Of a stretch of 64,000 bases of DNA, positions 34,370 to 41,484 are shown in pieces. Below the pieces are notes generated by a model, which was given only the letters and a program-made list of their open reading frames with translations, was not told where the DNA came from and did not search any database. The DNA is from MGIIb-O1 sp002457595 (GTDB taxonomy: Archaea; Thermoplasmatota; Poseidoniia; Poseidoniales; Thalassarchaeaceae). The DNA is taken from the NCBI GenBank assembly GCA_045568115.1, contig JBJLBO010000005.1, positions 186,001 to 250,000 on the forward strand, given 5' to 3'. Each line of letters starts with the position of its first letter. The stretch's first letter is position 1. A program made the translations under genes and the position numbers.

Positions 34370-34386
34370 AATCAGAATTTCTGATT
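34370..34386 (-). promoter_or_regulatory. Short hairpin just past the binding-protein stop codon
   Basis: AATCAGA-ATT-TCTGATT forms a 7-bp stem with a 3-nt loop 7-23 nt after the stop codon of the substrate-binding protein, ahead of the larger terminator hairpin. It may protect the 3' end of the mRNA or help termination. Confidence 0.35.
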
Positions 34387-34392
34387 ACTGTC

Positions 34393-36570
34393 TTAACATG
34401 AGCCGACTAGAGCGCCGTCTACCATTGGTAGCTTGTCATAGTCGAACCAGTGCGCTGATCCAATAGCAGCCCAAGGTGCTGAACAGATATCATTGTGCTT
34501 TGCACCAATACCGTTACCTTGTCCTACAATGATCATGTTTGGGTCCTCGACCCAAAGATCGAACGCCTGAGAGTAAAGATCCAAACGTACTGTATCATCA
34601 GTAGAAACCTTGGCATCTTGCAATAGAGCATCCAAAGCTGCATTGTGGTATCCTGTACCATAGACATCTTCACTGCTGGCTGCGAATGGCGACCAGTAGT
34701 TATCAGGGTCTAAGTAGTCAGGAGCCCAACCGCTGAATCGAATCTCGAAAGTACCAGTGTAGTACATGTCTAGATATTCAGCCCATGGCTTTGCGTCACC
34801 ATCAGTTGCAACACCGATTGATCCTAATGCCTGCTCGATTTGAGCAGCCATAGCGATTCGGTAGTCGTTACCCTCGTTTGCCATGATTCTTAGAATCGAA
34901 GGAAGTCTGCATGCAGATGCAGTTTCATCCTCTGTTGTGGCTGGGTCGTCAGTCACCATTACAGTGTTATTGTTTGCCAACTCAGCACAGTCGTACTGGC
35001 GTACAAATCCTGCATCCTCGAGTAGTTGCTCAGCATGTGTTAGATCATAGGTGAAGACCTCATACTGAGATTCGTCATACAAGAATCCGTTAGGGATTGG
35101 CCCGTATACAGGAGCTAGGTTGTTGTCGTATGTTACTCGGCGAGCTGTGTCATAGTCAAACGCATATGCGATTGCTGTTCTTACTGCAGGCACAGACATA
35201 ACGTTTGCATCATCAGTACCGTCACCATCACTGTCATAGTTTAGGATAGGTGTTTCAGTTGCATCGTTAGGGTCTAGATTTAGAGCTGCTAGAGTAATCG
35301 TGAACGACTCTCTGTATGTGCAGATATATCCATCCTTGCTTGCAATGTTTGGCTTATCATCAAGAGCAGCATCCTCACCTGCATCGAACATACCGTTGCC
35401 GTTATCATCGATGTAGCAGAAGTTTGGAAGATCCTCAAAGTTTAGAGCACCGAAATCAGCCTCTCCATCCTGGAATGCCAGTAGACGTGTCTGAGACTCG
35501 TCAACATTGGTAAACTCTGTGAACTTGTTGATATTATAGTTGCCAGAATCCCAGTGCATCCAATTTGGAGTCATGATAATCTTGTCTTCTCGACTCCATG
35601 TGTCCAAGATGTATGCACCTGTTCCAGCTCCTAGTGGAGCCTCGTCCATCCATCCGTGACACCAGTCATCAGATGTCTCATCAACATCAGTGGTTGCTGG
35701 ATCATCTGCAACTACAACACGATTTGCCTCACACATATCCTTGTTCACAACAGCGCCTACAGTGTAAGCGATTGTTGAGACGAATCCTGCGTATGGCTGC
35801 ATCAATGTCACTGAGAAGTGAGTATCGTCAATCAAAGTTAGTCCAGAAGTCTCGAAGTTCTGCTCAGTGATCCAACTTACGTGGGATTCAGGTGAAGCAT
35901 ACTCGTTGACACGCTCCCAAGAGTAGACTACATCTTCTGCAGTCATGTGGTCACCATTACTGAAGTATACATCGTCACGTAGAGTGAAGGTGTAAGTTAG
36001 CATATCTGCGCTTACTTCGTGGCTAGTTGCCAATCTTGGAACAATAATTGCGTTACCATTTCCATCGCCTTCGTATCGGTATAGGGTGTCGTAAACATTC
36101 TCAATGACATCACCGGATGCTGAATCATAAGCATCGTGTGGGTCAAGAGTTGCTGCGTCACCATATCCCATAGATACGATTTCACATGGGTTATTGGTTC
36201 CGGTCTCCTTACACTCACGGATATCCATTAACGCGGCCCATGCTTCTGCATAGGTGTGTGTACCATCCGCATATCCAGCCATGACACTTGCATGGGTGGG
36301 TGGGTAGGTACAGCTTCCATCGTCAGTTGTGGCATCTGCGTTGTAGTTAGTCGCAGCAGAGTCCATGCATCCAAGGACCTCCACTGGATCGTACGTACAG
36401 GAGCCATCGTCCTCCGTAGCTGTAGAGTCGTAGTTATTCGCTGTCGCGTCCATACAACCCATCACCGGTTCAGGTTCTGGTTCAGGGTCATCATCCCCGC
36501 CCAGACATCCTGCCATAACCGATGCAATCATCATTGTGCACATCAATAAGGCTCTCAATCTAGAGTCCAT
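34393..36570 (-). CDS. dppA: Peptide-binding lipoprotein (SBP family 5, DppA/OppA-like)
   Basis: A 725-residue exported lipoprotein. The signal peptide ends in the lipobox VMAGC, with lipidation predicted at C22, followed by an acidic Pro/Glu linker. Two 23-residue GC(M)D...DDGSC repeats (38-60 and 67-89) come next. The family 5 solute-binding domain then spans the rest, for example LDPHDAYDSASGDVIENVYDTLYRYEG, YTFTLRDDVYFSNGDHMTAEDVVYSWERV and RIAMAAQIEQALGSIGVATDG. It captures peptides for the DppBC-OppDF importer encoded directly downstream. It is larger than typical (about 530), with acidic inserts containing several Cys, possibly disulfide-bonded. Confidence 0.93.
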   Translation of the reverse strand: MDSRLRALLMCTMMIASVMAGCLGGDDDPEPEPEPVMGCMDATANNYDSTATEDDGSCTYDPVEVLGCMDSAATNYNADATTDDGSCTYPPTHASVMAGYADGTHTYAEAWAALMDIRECKETGTNNPCEIVSMGYGDAATLDPHDAYDSASGDVIENVYDTLYRYEGDGNGNAIIVPRLATSHEVSADMLTYTFTLRDDVYFSNGDHMTAEDVVYSWERVNEYASPESHVSWITEQNFETSGLTLIDDTHFSVTLMQPYAGFVSTIAYTVGAVVNKDMCEANRVVVADDPATTDVDETSDDWCHGWMDEAPLGAGTGAYILDTWSREDKIIMTPNWMHWDSGNYNINKFTEFTNVDESQTRLLAFQDGEADFGALNFEDLPNFCYIDDNGNGMFDAGEDAALDDKPNIASKDGYICTYRESFTITLAALNLDPNDATETPILNYDSDGDGTDDANVMSVPAVRTAIAYAFDYDTARRVTYDNNLAPVYGPIPNGFLYDESQYEVFTYDLTHAEQLLEDAGFVRQYDCAELANNNTVMVTDDPATTEDETASACRLPSILRIMANEGNDYRIAMAAQIEQALGSIGVATDGDAKPWAEYLDMYYTGTFEIRFSGWAPDYLDPDNYWSPFAASSEDVYGTGYHNAALDALLQDAKVSTDDTVRLDLYSQAFDLWVEDPNMIIVGQGNGIGAKHNDICSAPWAAIGSAHWFDYDKLPMVDGALVGSC
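36304..36459 (-). repeat. Two tandem Cys/Asp-rich protein repeats in the binding lipoprotein
   Basis: Codons 38-60 and 67-89 of the lipoprotein encode two near-identical 23-residue units, each starting GCMD and ending DDGSCTY, with a period of 29 residues. Each has two Cys and several Asp/Asn, resembling the calcium-type repeats common in surface proteins of marine bacteria. They lie between the lipid anchor and the binding domain and may form a rigid stalk. Confidence 0.75.
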
Positions 36571-36703
36571 CGGGCGCCGTCAGACTTCGATTCATATATA
36601 GTATGAATGTGCATTGCTCCTGAAAATAAAGATTTGATTAGGAAAACCTGCCAAAAAAAACAAAAAACAAAGTTTTAGAATTATTTCGGGGTGAAGATTA
36701 GAC

Positions 36704-36780
36704 TGGTGGACGTGCCGAGATTTGAACTCGGGGCCTCTTCCATGCCAAGGAAGCGCGCTTCCAAGCTGCGCCACACGCCC
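36704..36780 (-). tRNA. trnA: tRNA-Ala(GGC)
   Basis: The minus strand reads GGGCGTGTGGCGCAGC... with acceptor GGGCGTG/CACGTCC, including the G3-U70 wobble that identifies alanine tRNAs. The anticodon stem CTTCC/GGAAG holds loop TTGGCAT (anticodon GGC). The T-arm is CCGAG-TTCAAAT-CTCGG. A73 is followed by encoded CCA at 36704-36706. T-rich runs downstream on the transcribed strand (near 36654-36668) can serve as terminator. No intron is present. Confidence 0.96.
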
Positions 36781-36833
36781 AGTGAGATGTCCACCTGCGA
36801 CGGCCATTTAAGGAGAATGGATGGCGATACAAC

Positions 36834-37385
36834 ATGGACGAGTCAGGGCAAGAGAAAACTCGTCCAAACATCCCTCCAATGCCCGACGGTCTACTAAATG
36901 AATTGAAGAAGAGACTGACTAGTGATGAGGCCCCATTCTTGAGACATCTAGGTAAACATCTAACTCTTGAATGGATGGATTCCAATGATAGAAGATTTGG
37001 ACTTACGCGCTTTGAATACAATCATCACGAATTATTTAGAAGACGAAGATTGAGAGTTGCGCCTGGGCCCATCACTATCGCTTTACATCCTAACCTTCAT
37101 GGAGACGATACACTCTATCGACACACCCTAGTTCATGAATTGTTACACGCCGCAGGACTTATCGAGCACGATGGGAACCATGCAGCAATTGTCAATGATA
37201 TCGCTCCTGCACCCAAACTTTCTCAATCGCCCACTCTTCAGAGAATGCGCGAGGAAGTGCTCTCTAAATTGCCGGAAAGATCTTGGATTTGTGGAGAATG
37301 TGGCCACACTTGGCAGCGCAGAAGAGTGACACTTCCGAATAGATGTCCTAAATGTGCAAAGCCTTTCTCTCACAGAGCGGCATAA
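36834..37385 (+). CDS. SprT-like zinc metalloprotease-family protein
   Basis: A 183-residue protein with a zinc protease motif HELLH in TLVHELLHAAGLIEHDG at about residue 100, preceded by the SprT-like strand RLRVAPGPITIALHP. A C-terminal zinc ribbon follows (CGECGHTWQRR...CPKCAKPF). The eukaryotic relative Spartan degrades DNA-protein crosslinks; bacterial SprT is poorly known. The ATG at 36834 has no close Shine-Dalgarno (AGGAG is 18 nt away), so the mRNA may be leaderless. It stands between tRNA-Ala and a membrane-protein gene on the same strand. Confidence 0.85.
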   Translation: MDESGQEKTRPNIPPMPDGLLNELKKRLTSDEAPFLRHLGKHLTLEWMDSNDRRFGLTRFEYNHHELFRRRRLRVAPGPITIALHPNLHGDDTLYRHTLVHELLHAAGLIEHDGNHAAIVNDIAPAPKLSQSPTLQRMREEVLSKLPERSWICGECGHTWQRRRVTLPNRCPKCAKPFSHRAA

Positions 37386-37415
37386 TAAAATGCAAAAACC
37401 ATTAACCGGATAATA

Positions 37416-38147
37416 ATGGCAATACCCTCCACTGGAGACGAACTAATCTCGTTATTCGAAGACTTCCTCCAAGATACCTTGTCGACGATTCTTGCAATTG
37501 TTGCTGTTGCAGCGTACTCAGGTTTTGTTTTCATGTTCTACAGATTACTCGCTCGAAGGGACATCTTGACCCTAGATCTTGGGCGCTATGAAGATTCGAT
37601 GACGGGGCGAATTAGGGCATTCTTCCGAACTCTAGTTTTCACGATTCAATATGTGATTGCAATCCCTCTACTAATCTCATTTTGGACAGTAGTCATGGCT
37701 GTGATACTAACGCTACTTTCGGATGGATCTGATCATGCAAGAAACGCTTTGATTGCTACTTCTGTAGTAGGAGGGGTGCGTATTGTTTCTTATTGGACTG
37801 AGGACTTATCACGAGATGTAGCAAAGATGCTTCCTTTTGCTGTTCTAGGTGTTTTTCTTGTAGACTCAAAAGCCACGATTAAATTTAGTGAATTTGAGGA
37901 TTTATTCCACAACCTACCTGAACTTGGAAATTCATACATTAATAGCTTGATTCTACTATCTATAATTGAGACAGTACTTCGAATCGGGAGTAGCACAAGA
38001 GAACTTTGGCTTGGTTCTCGCAAAGTCAAAAAGAAGCTGAAGAAGATTGCTAAAGAAACCGGAAGAAGTACTGCTAATATTCGTGAAGATATATTGGATG
38101 ATGGGGTTTTGAACTTCAGTACTAAAGATGAATCTGATATACCTTGA
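37416..38147 (+). CDS. Membrane protein of unknown function
   Basis: A 243-residue protein with about five hydrophobic helices (TILAIVAVAAYSGFVFMFY, FTIQYVIAIPLLISFWTVVMAVILTLL, IATSVVGGVRIVSYW, MLPFAVLGVFLV, YINSLILLSIIETVLRIG). A basic cytoplasmic-looking segment (GSRKVKKKLKKIAKETGRS) and an acidic C-terminus follow. The membrane arrangement recalls small channel-type proteins, but no diagnostic motif was seen. It starts 30 nt after the SprT-like gene and may be co-transcribed with it. Confidence 0.7.
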   Translation: MAIPSTGDELISLFEDFLQDTLSTILAIVAVAAYSGFVFMFYRLLARRDILTLDLGRYEDSMTGRIRAFFRTLVFTIQYVIAIPLLISFWTVVMAVILTLLSDGSDHARNALIATSVVGGVRIVSYWTEDLSRDVAKMLPFAVLGVFLVDSKATIKFSEFEDLFHNLPELGNSYINSLILLSIIETVLRIGSSTRELWLGSRKVKKKLKKIAKETGRSTANIREDILDDGVLNFSTKDESDIP

Positions 38148-38201
38148 TTCTGTGTCCGTCCGACTGCTGTATTCACAAAGGATTACCCACGCGGAAGGTT
38201 A

Positions 38202-38278
38202 GGGCGATTGGTGTAGTCTGGATATCATGCTGGCCTTCTAAGCCGGTGACACGGGTTCGAATCCTGTATTGCCCACCA
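38202..38278 (+). tRNA. trnR: tRNA-Arg(TCT)
   Basis: The plus strand reads GGGCGATTGGTGTAGTCTGG... with acceptor GGGCGAT/ATTGCCC. The anticodon stem CTGGC/GCCGG holds loop CTTCTAA (anticodon TCT). The T-arm has ACGGG-TTCGAAT-CCTGT. CCA is encoded at 38276-38278. No intron. It lies between the membrane protein and the eL41-like gene on the same strand. Confidence 0.96.
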
Positions 38279-38339
38279 TTTGAACTTCCGTACTAGGACA
38301 CCGTTTACATCAAATACACCGAGTAGGTCGGCGCGCTGC

Positions 38340-38447
38340 ATGAAGCGAGGTTCCCGTGCGTGGAAGAAGGCGGGGAACCAACGTTGGAAATGGCGAAAGA
38401 AGAAGCTGCGACGCCGTAAGGCGGCTCGAAAGCAGGCACGTCAGTGA
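38340..38447 (+). CDS. rpl41e: Ribosomal protein eL41-like (35 residues)
   Basis: The ATG at 38340 opens a 35-codon frame that ends at TGA 38445-38447. The product has 17 Lys/Arg and the core RWKWRKKKLRRRKAARKQAR, close to the eL41 pattern KWRKKR-x-RRLKRKRRK. eL41 is a very short basic helix at the subunit interface in eukaryotes and some archaea, often missed because of its size. An AT-rich element about 27 nt upstream (AAATACAC) is compatible with a leaderless transcript. The sequence is strikingly basic compared with neighbours, which argues against a chance frame. Confidence 0.72.
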   Translation: MKRGSRAWKKAGNQRWKWRKKKLRRRKAARKQARQ

Positions 38448-38503
38448 TTCTAAATTAGCCTCTCCGCTATCGTAATAAACCCTGACTACTAACGTCTTGG
38501 GCT

Positions 38504-39316
38504 ATGTGGATAGAACCGAGAATAGCATGGAGCCCCACCCGAGGAAGGCTTCTCGACAATTGTTCGAGGAGATACGTGCTGAAGCACGTAATCAGTGCAA
38601 ATGACAATGTCGTGAAAAATAAATCACGAAAAATGCGAATTTTTGATTATGCAAGATCTGGACTAAGAGAAGCATTGTTAGCCAGAATTGAGGAGCCTGA
38701 AATTTCAATTGAAGAGTTACGTAGAATTGTGCATCGAAACATTTTGCGTGCAATAGTTGCAGGTGAGGTAATTGAAAAAAATCCTCATAATGAAGTGGAA
38801 CAAGCACTTGAATTAATGATGCATAGATTATTACTTTTTGATTCGGCACCCTTAATTGGTTTCAAACGTCGCTCTGATGAATACATCATGATGATCGATA
38901 GACTACAACCACTCTTACTTGATGGAGCAAGACAATACGGCGCACCGGATCTGATAGTAAGGAATGGAAGTCGCCTTTGTCTTGTTAGATTGTCAATGGA
39001 GATTCCCAGAAGAACTCCTGATGAGGCGACGAAACTAGAGTTAGGTTCAATGCTTCTTTGGGCCGAACGGAATCCATTAATTAAAAATGAACCAGAAGAT
39101 ATTGATGTAGTACGTATTGGTTGGTTAGGCACTCGTTGGGTGAAATGGATGCATAGAGCCAGCAGGAATTGGTCTAATCAATCACGCTCGATGATATCAA
39201 TGGACATTGAACAAATGGCAAGACTGATGATGTTTGAAGGAGATTTCAAGAAATTACCTGCAGCAAGTAGTAATTGGCGTTGTTTGAATTGTCCATTCAA
39301 TGCCGATTGCCATTAA
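38504..39316 (+). CDS. PD-(D/E)XK-like protein with Fe-S cysteines but altered active site
   Basis: A 270-residue protein resembling the RecB/Cas4/AddB nuclease group. The N-terminal SPTRGRLLDNCSRRYVLKHV matches the SPTR...C-RRF segment of PDDEXK_1 proteins. C20 together with C260, C263 and C269 (CLNCPFNADC, C-x2-C-x5-C) matches the [4Fe-4S] set of AddB and Cas4. Motif II Asp is present (APDLIV, D149), but the usual (D/E)xK strand reads V161-R-L-S164, lacking both acid and lysine. It is therefore probably not a nuclease but may still bind DNA. It ends 2 nt before the convergent kinase gene. Confidence 0.65.
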   Translation: MWIEPRIAWSPTRGRLLDNCSRRYVLKHVISANDNVVKNKSRKMRIFDYARSGLREALLARIEEPEISIEELRRIVHRNILRAIVAGEVIEKNPHNEVEQALELMMHRLLLFDSAPLIGFKRRSDEYIMMIDRLQPLLLDGARQYGAPDLIVRNGSRLCLVRLSMEIPRRTPDEATKLELGSMLLWAERNPLIKNEPEDIDVVRIGWLGTRWVKWMHRASRNWSNQSRSMISMDIEQMARLMMFEGDFKKLPAASSNWRCLNCPFNADCH

Positions 39317-39318
39317 TT

Positions 39319-40458
39319 TCAATCAACGGCGATTGGAAGAACTCTTGTTGTTCGATACCCCTGTAAAACCTTCAGATACTTTTTCTCTGCAAACTCGGCA
39401 TCTAGAGTAGTATCACCCGTCTCAATACGTAATCGGCGGACTGTGAGCAGTTTCGCAGGAGTACAAATTCCTAACACATCATTCACACCGACGTGACGCA
39501 GAACGGCTGGCGACAACTGTAGGTTCCCACGACCAATCAAGAATCCTTGACCACCCATCGGCGAGAGTAGAAGGGTGATTGGGCCATTATGTGTATCTAG
39601 AAGTTCAAGCAATTGTTCTTCATTCAAATCGACACCAACCTGCTTTTCACCCACACTAGCATCAATCCCTAGAAGAGTTGGCTTCAAACCAACAATCTTT
39701 CCAATGGTCCGCAGTGTCCCTCCTGAGCCCCAAATTATCAATCGGTCTTCAGTCATCAGAAGTTCCTTGATATGATCGGCCAATCCTTCAACAATTTCCT
39801 CTTCTCCACTGGCTTCAACACGTTGTTTTGTACCCTGCATCCAGCGAGGGCTAGCAGGAGTCATAGCTTCAGCATAGAGGCGAACGACCCATTTTCCTTC
39901 TCGGTACAATTCTTCATCGAGATCTAGAACTTCTGTGCTTGCAATCAACAAATCACCATTCAACCAAGCAGATAGAACTTCAGCCGCAGCTTTTGGCGAT
40001 GAAGCAAAACATCCTGAATGCATCTTGACTCCGCACGGCACTCCAATGATTGGCAAATCACTGCGACCATGTGACTCCAATGCTGCGACAATGTCTCGCG
40101 TGGTTCCGTCGCCACCACCATAGAGGAGAAGGTCAATCCCTGAATCCAACAAATTTGCAATGAGTCCTGAAGAATCAGTAGCACTCGTATTCCCAATGGA
40201 TTCGTGAATCATTTCAACAGCACCTAAATCATCACTCATCCAATCTGTCCCCATCCTTCCTTTGGAAGTGACCCACTCTATATTGGAACAATCTCGGTGT
40301 AATTTGGAGAAATAAGCCAAGCAATCCGTAACACGTGGTCCAGCACGGTCTTCAGCACCCTGCGAACGGGCGTACTCAGCCTGTCCATCAGAGCCTTTCA
40401 GACCCAATCTTCCACCAAGACCTGCGTCTGGATTGACCAACAGCCCGAGCCTCACCAC
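39319..40458 (-). CDS. ATP-NAD/AcoX-type kinase family protein (COG3199)
   Basis: A 379-residue protein of the NAD-kinase/diacylglycerol-kinase superfamily. It begins at GTG with LGLLVNPDAGLGGRLGLKGSDG and carries the nucleotide motif LLLYGGGDGTTRDI at about residue 111. Later segments GVPCGVKMHSGCFASSPKAAA and LIIWGSGGTLRTIGKIVG are typical of COG3199. Members may phosphorylate NAD or a related small molecule, but the substrate has not been fixed for this subgroup. It is divergent from carbamate kinase, 53 bp away. Confidence 0.85.
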   Translation of the reverse strand: MVRLGLLVNPDAGLGGRLGLKGSDGQAEYARSQGAEDRAGPRVTDCLAYFSKLHRDCSNIEWVTSKGRMGTDWMSDDLGAVEMIHESIGNTSATDSSGLIANLLDSGIDLLLYGGGDGTTRDIVAALESHGRSDLPIIGVPCGVKMHSGCFASSPKAAAEVLSAWLNGDLLIASTEVLDLDEELYREGKWVVRLYAEAMTPASPRWMQGTKQRVEASGEEEIVEGLADHIKELLMTEDRLIIWGSGGTLRTIGKIVGLKPTLLGIDASVGEKQVGVDLNEEQLLELLDTHNGPITLLLSPMGGQGFLIGRGNLQLSPAVLRHVGVNDVLGICTPAKLLTVRRLRIETGDTTLDAEFAEKKYLKVLQGYRTTRVLPIAVD

Positions 40459-40511
40459 GCTCTTCGCATTGGGGGCGCGTTAATATCACCACAGCCTGCC
40501 GTAGTTCCCTC

Positions 40512-41420
40512 ATGCGAATCGTTGTGGCACTTGGTGGCAACGCACTGCTGCGTCGTGGCCAGCCGATGACGGCAGAAAATCAACGAGAAAATGTCAGGAT
40601 TGCAGCCAAAGCCCTCGCTCCAATCTCAACTGACAACCAACTCGTAATCAGTCATGGCAATGGGCCTCAAGTTGGGCTATTGGCCCTACAATCAGCAGCC
40701 TACGAAGAAGTGGAAGCATATCCTCTCGATGTTTTGGGTGCACAGACTGAGGGCATGATTGGGTACATGATTGAGCAAGAATTGGGCAATCTATTATCCA
40801 TCGAGATACCATTTGCTACTATCTTAACAATGGTCGAGGTAGATCCCGAAGACCCAGCCTTCGATAATCCAACCAAACCCATAGGCCCAATTTACAACCA
40901 GGAAGATGCTGATAGACTCTCAAATGAGAAAGGATGGATAATGAAACCAGATGGAAAACACTGGCGTCGCGTAGTACCATCTCCCGAACCTCATCGAATT
41001 TTTGAGTTGCGTCCTATTCACTGGCTATTGGAACAGGGAACAATCGTCATCTGCGCGGGTGGTGGTGGAATTCCAACAATATACGACGAAGATGGGAACC
41101 TATCAGGTGTAGAAGTTGTGATAGACAAAGATAGAGCAAGCGCCCTTCTAGCCTTCGAATTGGAAGCAGATTTACTGGTTTTGGCCACAGACACAGATGG
41201 TGTCTATCTCGATTGGGGCACAGAAAGTGCAAAGATGGTTAAGAAAACTACGCCATATGAGATTGAAAAATACGATTTTGCAGTCGGTTCAATGGGGCCA
41301 AAAGTCGAGGCTGCATGTGACTTTGTAAAGCGCTCAGGACAGCGCGCAGTGATTGGCGCACTAACTGATTTAGAAGCCATGGTCAATGGCACTGCAGGTA
41401 CCCAATTCACCATCGAATAG
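40512..41420 (+). CDS. arcC: Carbamate kinase
   Basis: A 302-residue amino-acid-kinase-fold enzyme interconverting carbamoyl phosphate + ADP and carbamate + ATP. Signatures are RIVVALGGNALLRRGQPM at the N-terminus, VISHGNGPQVGLL, PLDVLGAQTEGMIGYM, ICAGGGGIPTIYD and VIDKDRASALLAFELEADLLVLATDTDGVYL. No arginine deiminase or ornithine transcarbamylase gene is adjacent, so it could serve either catabolism or carbamoyl phosphate supply; pyrBI lies about 14 kb away. Confidence 0.95.
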   Translation: MRIVVALGGNALLRRGQPMTAENQRENVRIAAKALAPISTDNQLVISHGNGPQVGLLALQSAAYEEVEAYPLDVLGAQTEGMIGYMIEQELGNLLSIEIPFATILTMVEVDPEDPAFDNPTKPIGPIYNQEDADRLSNEKGWIMKPDGKHWRRVVPSPEPHRIFELRPIHWLLEQGTIVICAGGGGIPTIYDEDGNLSGVEVVIDKDRASALLAFELEADLLVLATDTDGVYLDWGTESAKMVKKTTPYEIEKYDFAVGSMGPKVEAACDFVKRSGQRAVIGALTDLEAMVNGTAGTQFTIE

Positions 41421-41484
41421 GTGGATTCTTTGCCAAGGACTTCATATCATTTGTTCGTCGGCGTAGCCGATAGAGGCACAGTAC

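Noticed and set aside
38504..39316. Cas4 adaptation nuclease
   Set aside because: It has the Cas4-like cysteine pattern, but the catalytic strand is altered and there is no CRISPR array or other cas gene in the window.
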